From Candidatus Omnitrophota bacterium (GTDB taxonomy: Bacteria; Ratteibacteria; UBA8468; B48-G9; JAFGKM01): a stretch of 7,547 nucleotides of DNA. The translations under genes and the position numbers were made by a program. The stretch spans positions 1 through 7,547 of the forward strand of contig JAKJFI010000040.1 of the NCBI GenBank assembly GCA_022704985.1. The letters run 5' to 3'. The notes below the pieces were generated by a model that saw only the letters and a list, made by a program, of their open reading frames with translations, did no database searches and was not told the DNA's origin. Shown piece by piece: positions 6,116-7,547 of the stretch (its first letter is position 1; every line of letters begins with the position of its first letter).

Positions 6116-6757
6116 ATGGAGAAGAAATTCAATTATCTGGATGAATCGCTGAAGAGTTACCTCGAAAGGATTTCTGCAAAGACCCCCGCACCCGGAGGCG
6201 GAAGTGCCGCCGCGTATATTGCATGCCTGAGCGCCTCTCTTGTCAATATGGTTTTGAGTTTTACTCTGGGCAGAGAAAAATATGCAGTCTGTCAGAAAGA
6301 GCTTGAGACGGTCAAGGGAGAGACCTGCGGAATGCTGGAGAAACTTGCACGGTACGTTGAGGAAGACAGCGAGGTTTACAGCCTTGTGAGGAAATATTCT
6401 TCTGAAGAGAAAAATCCTGCCCTTGAAGAGAAGTATCTCAAGCAGTCTGTGGAGATGCAACTTGATATATGCGAAATTTCGCAAAAAATTATTAATTTTT
6501 CGGGCATACTGACGGAGAAAGCGAACAAGGGTCTCATATCCGATACGGGCATGGCGGCAGCTCTTGCGGTTGCCGCTTTCAAGAGTGCGAAACTGAACGT
6601 CCTGATTAATCTCAAGTATATCAGCGAAAGGGAATTTGTGAATGCCGGGATTGACAGGATAAATGCAATAGAAGACAGCGTTCTTTCAGAAGGAGAAGCG
6701 GTCTATAAGAAAGCGGTTGGAATTATCAACCCGAGAAGTGAAGATGGGAAATCATAG
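6116..6757 (+). CDS. fchA: FchA-type methenyltetrahydrofolate cyclohydrolase (cyclodeaminase/cyclohydrolase family)
   Basis: A 213-aa, single-domain, all-helical protein of the formiminotransferase-cyclodeaminase C-terminal family. Counting from the alternative GTG start at 6107, the hallmark TPAPGGGSAAA is at 26-36, an acidic EEDSEVY segment at 85-91, and the C-terminal core SDTGMAAALAVAAFKSAK at 145-162 followed by LNVLINL. Members either deaminate 5-formimino-THF (histidine or purine breakdown) or hydrolyse 5,10-methenyl-THF to 10-formyl-THF (FchA). There is no fused formiminotransferase domain and no histidine-degradation gene nearby. folD follows 52 nt downstream, so I favour the cyclohydrolase; the active site alone does not decide it. 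ATG 6116 is chosen with AAAAGG 8 nt upstream. GTG 6107, with GAGGGG 5 nt upstream, would add three residues. It is likely co-transcribed with folD. Confidence 0.82.
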   Translation: MEKKFNYLDESLKSYLERISAKTPAPGGGSAAAYIACLSASLVNMVLSFTLGREKYAVCQKELETVKGETCGMLEKLARYVEEDSEVYSLVRKYSSEEKNPALEEKYLKQSVEMQLDICEISQKIINFSGILTEKANKGLISDTGMAAALAVAAFKSAKLNVLINLKYISEREFVNAGIDRINAIEDSVLSEGEAVYKKAVGIINPRSEDGKS

Positions 6758-6809
6758 CCCTTCATTATGAAATCGTAACATGTGAATGTCCAGGGTAAAA
6801 GGAGAAAGA

Positions 6810-7547
6810 ATGGGAAAGTTAATTGAGGGCAAGGTTATTGCAGAGAAAATAAAGGCAGAGGTAGAGAGTGAAATAGCGGCGCTGAAAGCCGCAGGCATAA
6901 CTCCCAAGCTGGTTGCGGTTCAGGTGGGAGAGAATCCCGCGAGTGCGGTTTACGTCAAACAGCAGAAGAAAAACTGCGAGAAGGCGGGTATCATATATGA
7001 ACTCAAGACCATTCCGGCTGATATTACCGAAGAACAGCTTCTCGGTGAAATAGAGAAGATTAACAACGATGCCACCATTACCGGCATCATCCTTCAACTG
7101 CCGCTTCCGCAGGGGATAGACGTCAGGAAGATACAGGCATCACTCTCTCCGAAAAAGGATGTGGAGGGAGTCAATCCGGCGAATATGGGCTGGATTGTTT
7201 ACGGAAGCCCCTTTTTTGCGCCATGTACCGCGCTTGCCGTCAAGGAGATAATAGACTCCACCGGTGTTGACCTTTATGGAAAAGAGGTGGTCATGGTAGG
7301 CCACAGCGACATAGTGGGCAAGCCGGTTGCGCTTCTTCTCGTGAATAAGTTTGCAACGGTATCAATATGCCACATAGGAACCAGCAAGGCGGGGATGCTG
7401 GAACAGCATGTGAGGCGAGCGGATATTCTGATTGTGGCGGTGGGTAAGGCGAATCTTATCCCGGGCGCATGGATAAAGCGGGGAGCCATAGTGGTTGATG
7501 TTGGCATCAACAGGGTTGAAGACAAGATAGTCGGCGACGTTGAGTTT
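6810..7547 (+). CDS. folD: Methylenetetrahydrofolate dehydrogenase FolD (3' end outside window), with Gln at the cyclohydrolase lysine position
   Basis: FolD oxidises 5,10-methylene-THF to 5,10-methenyl-THF with NAD(P)+, and in most bacteria also hydrolyses methenyl-THF to 10-formyl-THF. The 246 residues present cover most of a usual 280-300. Blocks: VAVQVGENPASAVYV (35-49), GIILQLPLPQGID (folate-site Gln), SPKKDVEGVNPANMG (conserved Asp), APCTALAV, GHSDIVGKPVALLL (nucleotide-binding loop), ADILIVAVGKANLIPG, VVDVGINR and GDVEF at the window edge. In bifunctional FolD, Tyr-x3-Lys supplies the cyclohydrolase lysine (E. coli Lys54). Here the gap-free alignment around YVKQQKKNC places Gln52 four residues after Tyr48. 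This predicts loss of cyclohydrolase activity, complemented by the adjacent FchA. Lys53 is next door, so the loss is inferred. The start has AAGGAG at 6799-6804, 5 nt upstream. The 52-nt gap after fchA shows no terminator. Confidence 0.95.
   Translation, partial: MGKLIEGKVIAEKIKAEVESEIAALKAAGITPKLVAVQVGENPASAVYVKQQKKNCEKAGIIYELKTIPADITEEQLLGEIEKINNDATITGIILQLPLPQGIDVRKIQASLSPKKDVEGVNPANMGWIVYGSPFFAPCTALAVKEIIDSTGVDLYGKEVVMVGHSDIVGKPVALLLVNKFATVSICHIGTSKAGMLEQHVRRADILIVAVGKANLIPGAWIKRGAIVVDVGINRVEDKIVGDVEF

Noticed and set aside
6758..6809. Gap between fchA and folD checked for a promoter or riboswitch.
   Set aside because: Only 52 nt, with no paired -35/-10 boxes and no stable fold that I can see; it holds just the folD ribosome site. 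Co-transcription is simpler.
7274..7525. Minus-strand open frame opposite folD.
   Set aside because: It is fully antisense to conserved FolD motifs; low-complexity Ser/Thr/Pro-rich translation typical of a shadow frame.

Overview
The window looks like chromosomal DNA of an anaerobic bacterium, plausibly an uncultured member of the PVC group (Lentisphaerota, Kiritimatiellota, Omnitrophota or relatives). This is inference. It rests on moderate GC content, strong AGGAGG-type ribosome sites, a radical SAM protein of the AMMECR1/Memo triad, a ceramidase-domain protein beside a DegT-type aminotransferase, and an FchA/FolD folate pair. I see no mobile elements, RNA genes or CRISPR arrays, and coding density is high.

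Layout: (1) 1-672, +: the 3' end of an AmmeMemoRadiSam-type radical SAM protein. It converges on (2) a two-gene minus-strand unit. This runs from a ceramidase-like hydrolase (2027-3469) to a PLP-dependent DegT/DnrJ/EryC1/StrS aminotransferase (692-1963), and a hairpin plus T-run in the convergent junction probably ends it. (3) 3470-3614 is a compact divergent promoter region. Two back-to-back promoters carry the same 10-bp -10 block in mirror orientation. (4) 3615-4475, +: an AraC-family regulator. (5) 4559-6055, +: a rhamnulokinase whose predicted promoter sits so close to the ATG that the mRNA may be leaderless. (6) 6116-6757 and 6810-7547 (cut by the window end), +: a cyclodeaminase/cyclohydrolase-family protein (FchA) followed by FolD.

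How they may work together: the AraC regulator is placed to control the divergent hydrolase/aminotransferase unit, the downstream sugar kinase, or both. That suggests a small carbohydrate or amino-compound utilisation locus, but the substrate cannot be read from sequence. The fchA-folD pair handles C1-folate interconversion (methylene-, methenyl- and 10-formyl-THF). The most notable residue-level observation is that this FolD has Gln where bifunctional FolD enzymes carry the catalytic cyclohydrolase lysine. This fits a dehydrogenase-only FolD that depends on the neighbouring FchA for the cyclohydrolase step.

Smaller points are a ceramidase-like protein lacking one expected zinc-ligand histidine and the usual C-terminal domain, and two related GC-rich palindromic repeats just upstream of start codons.
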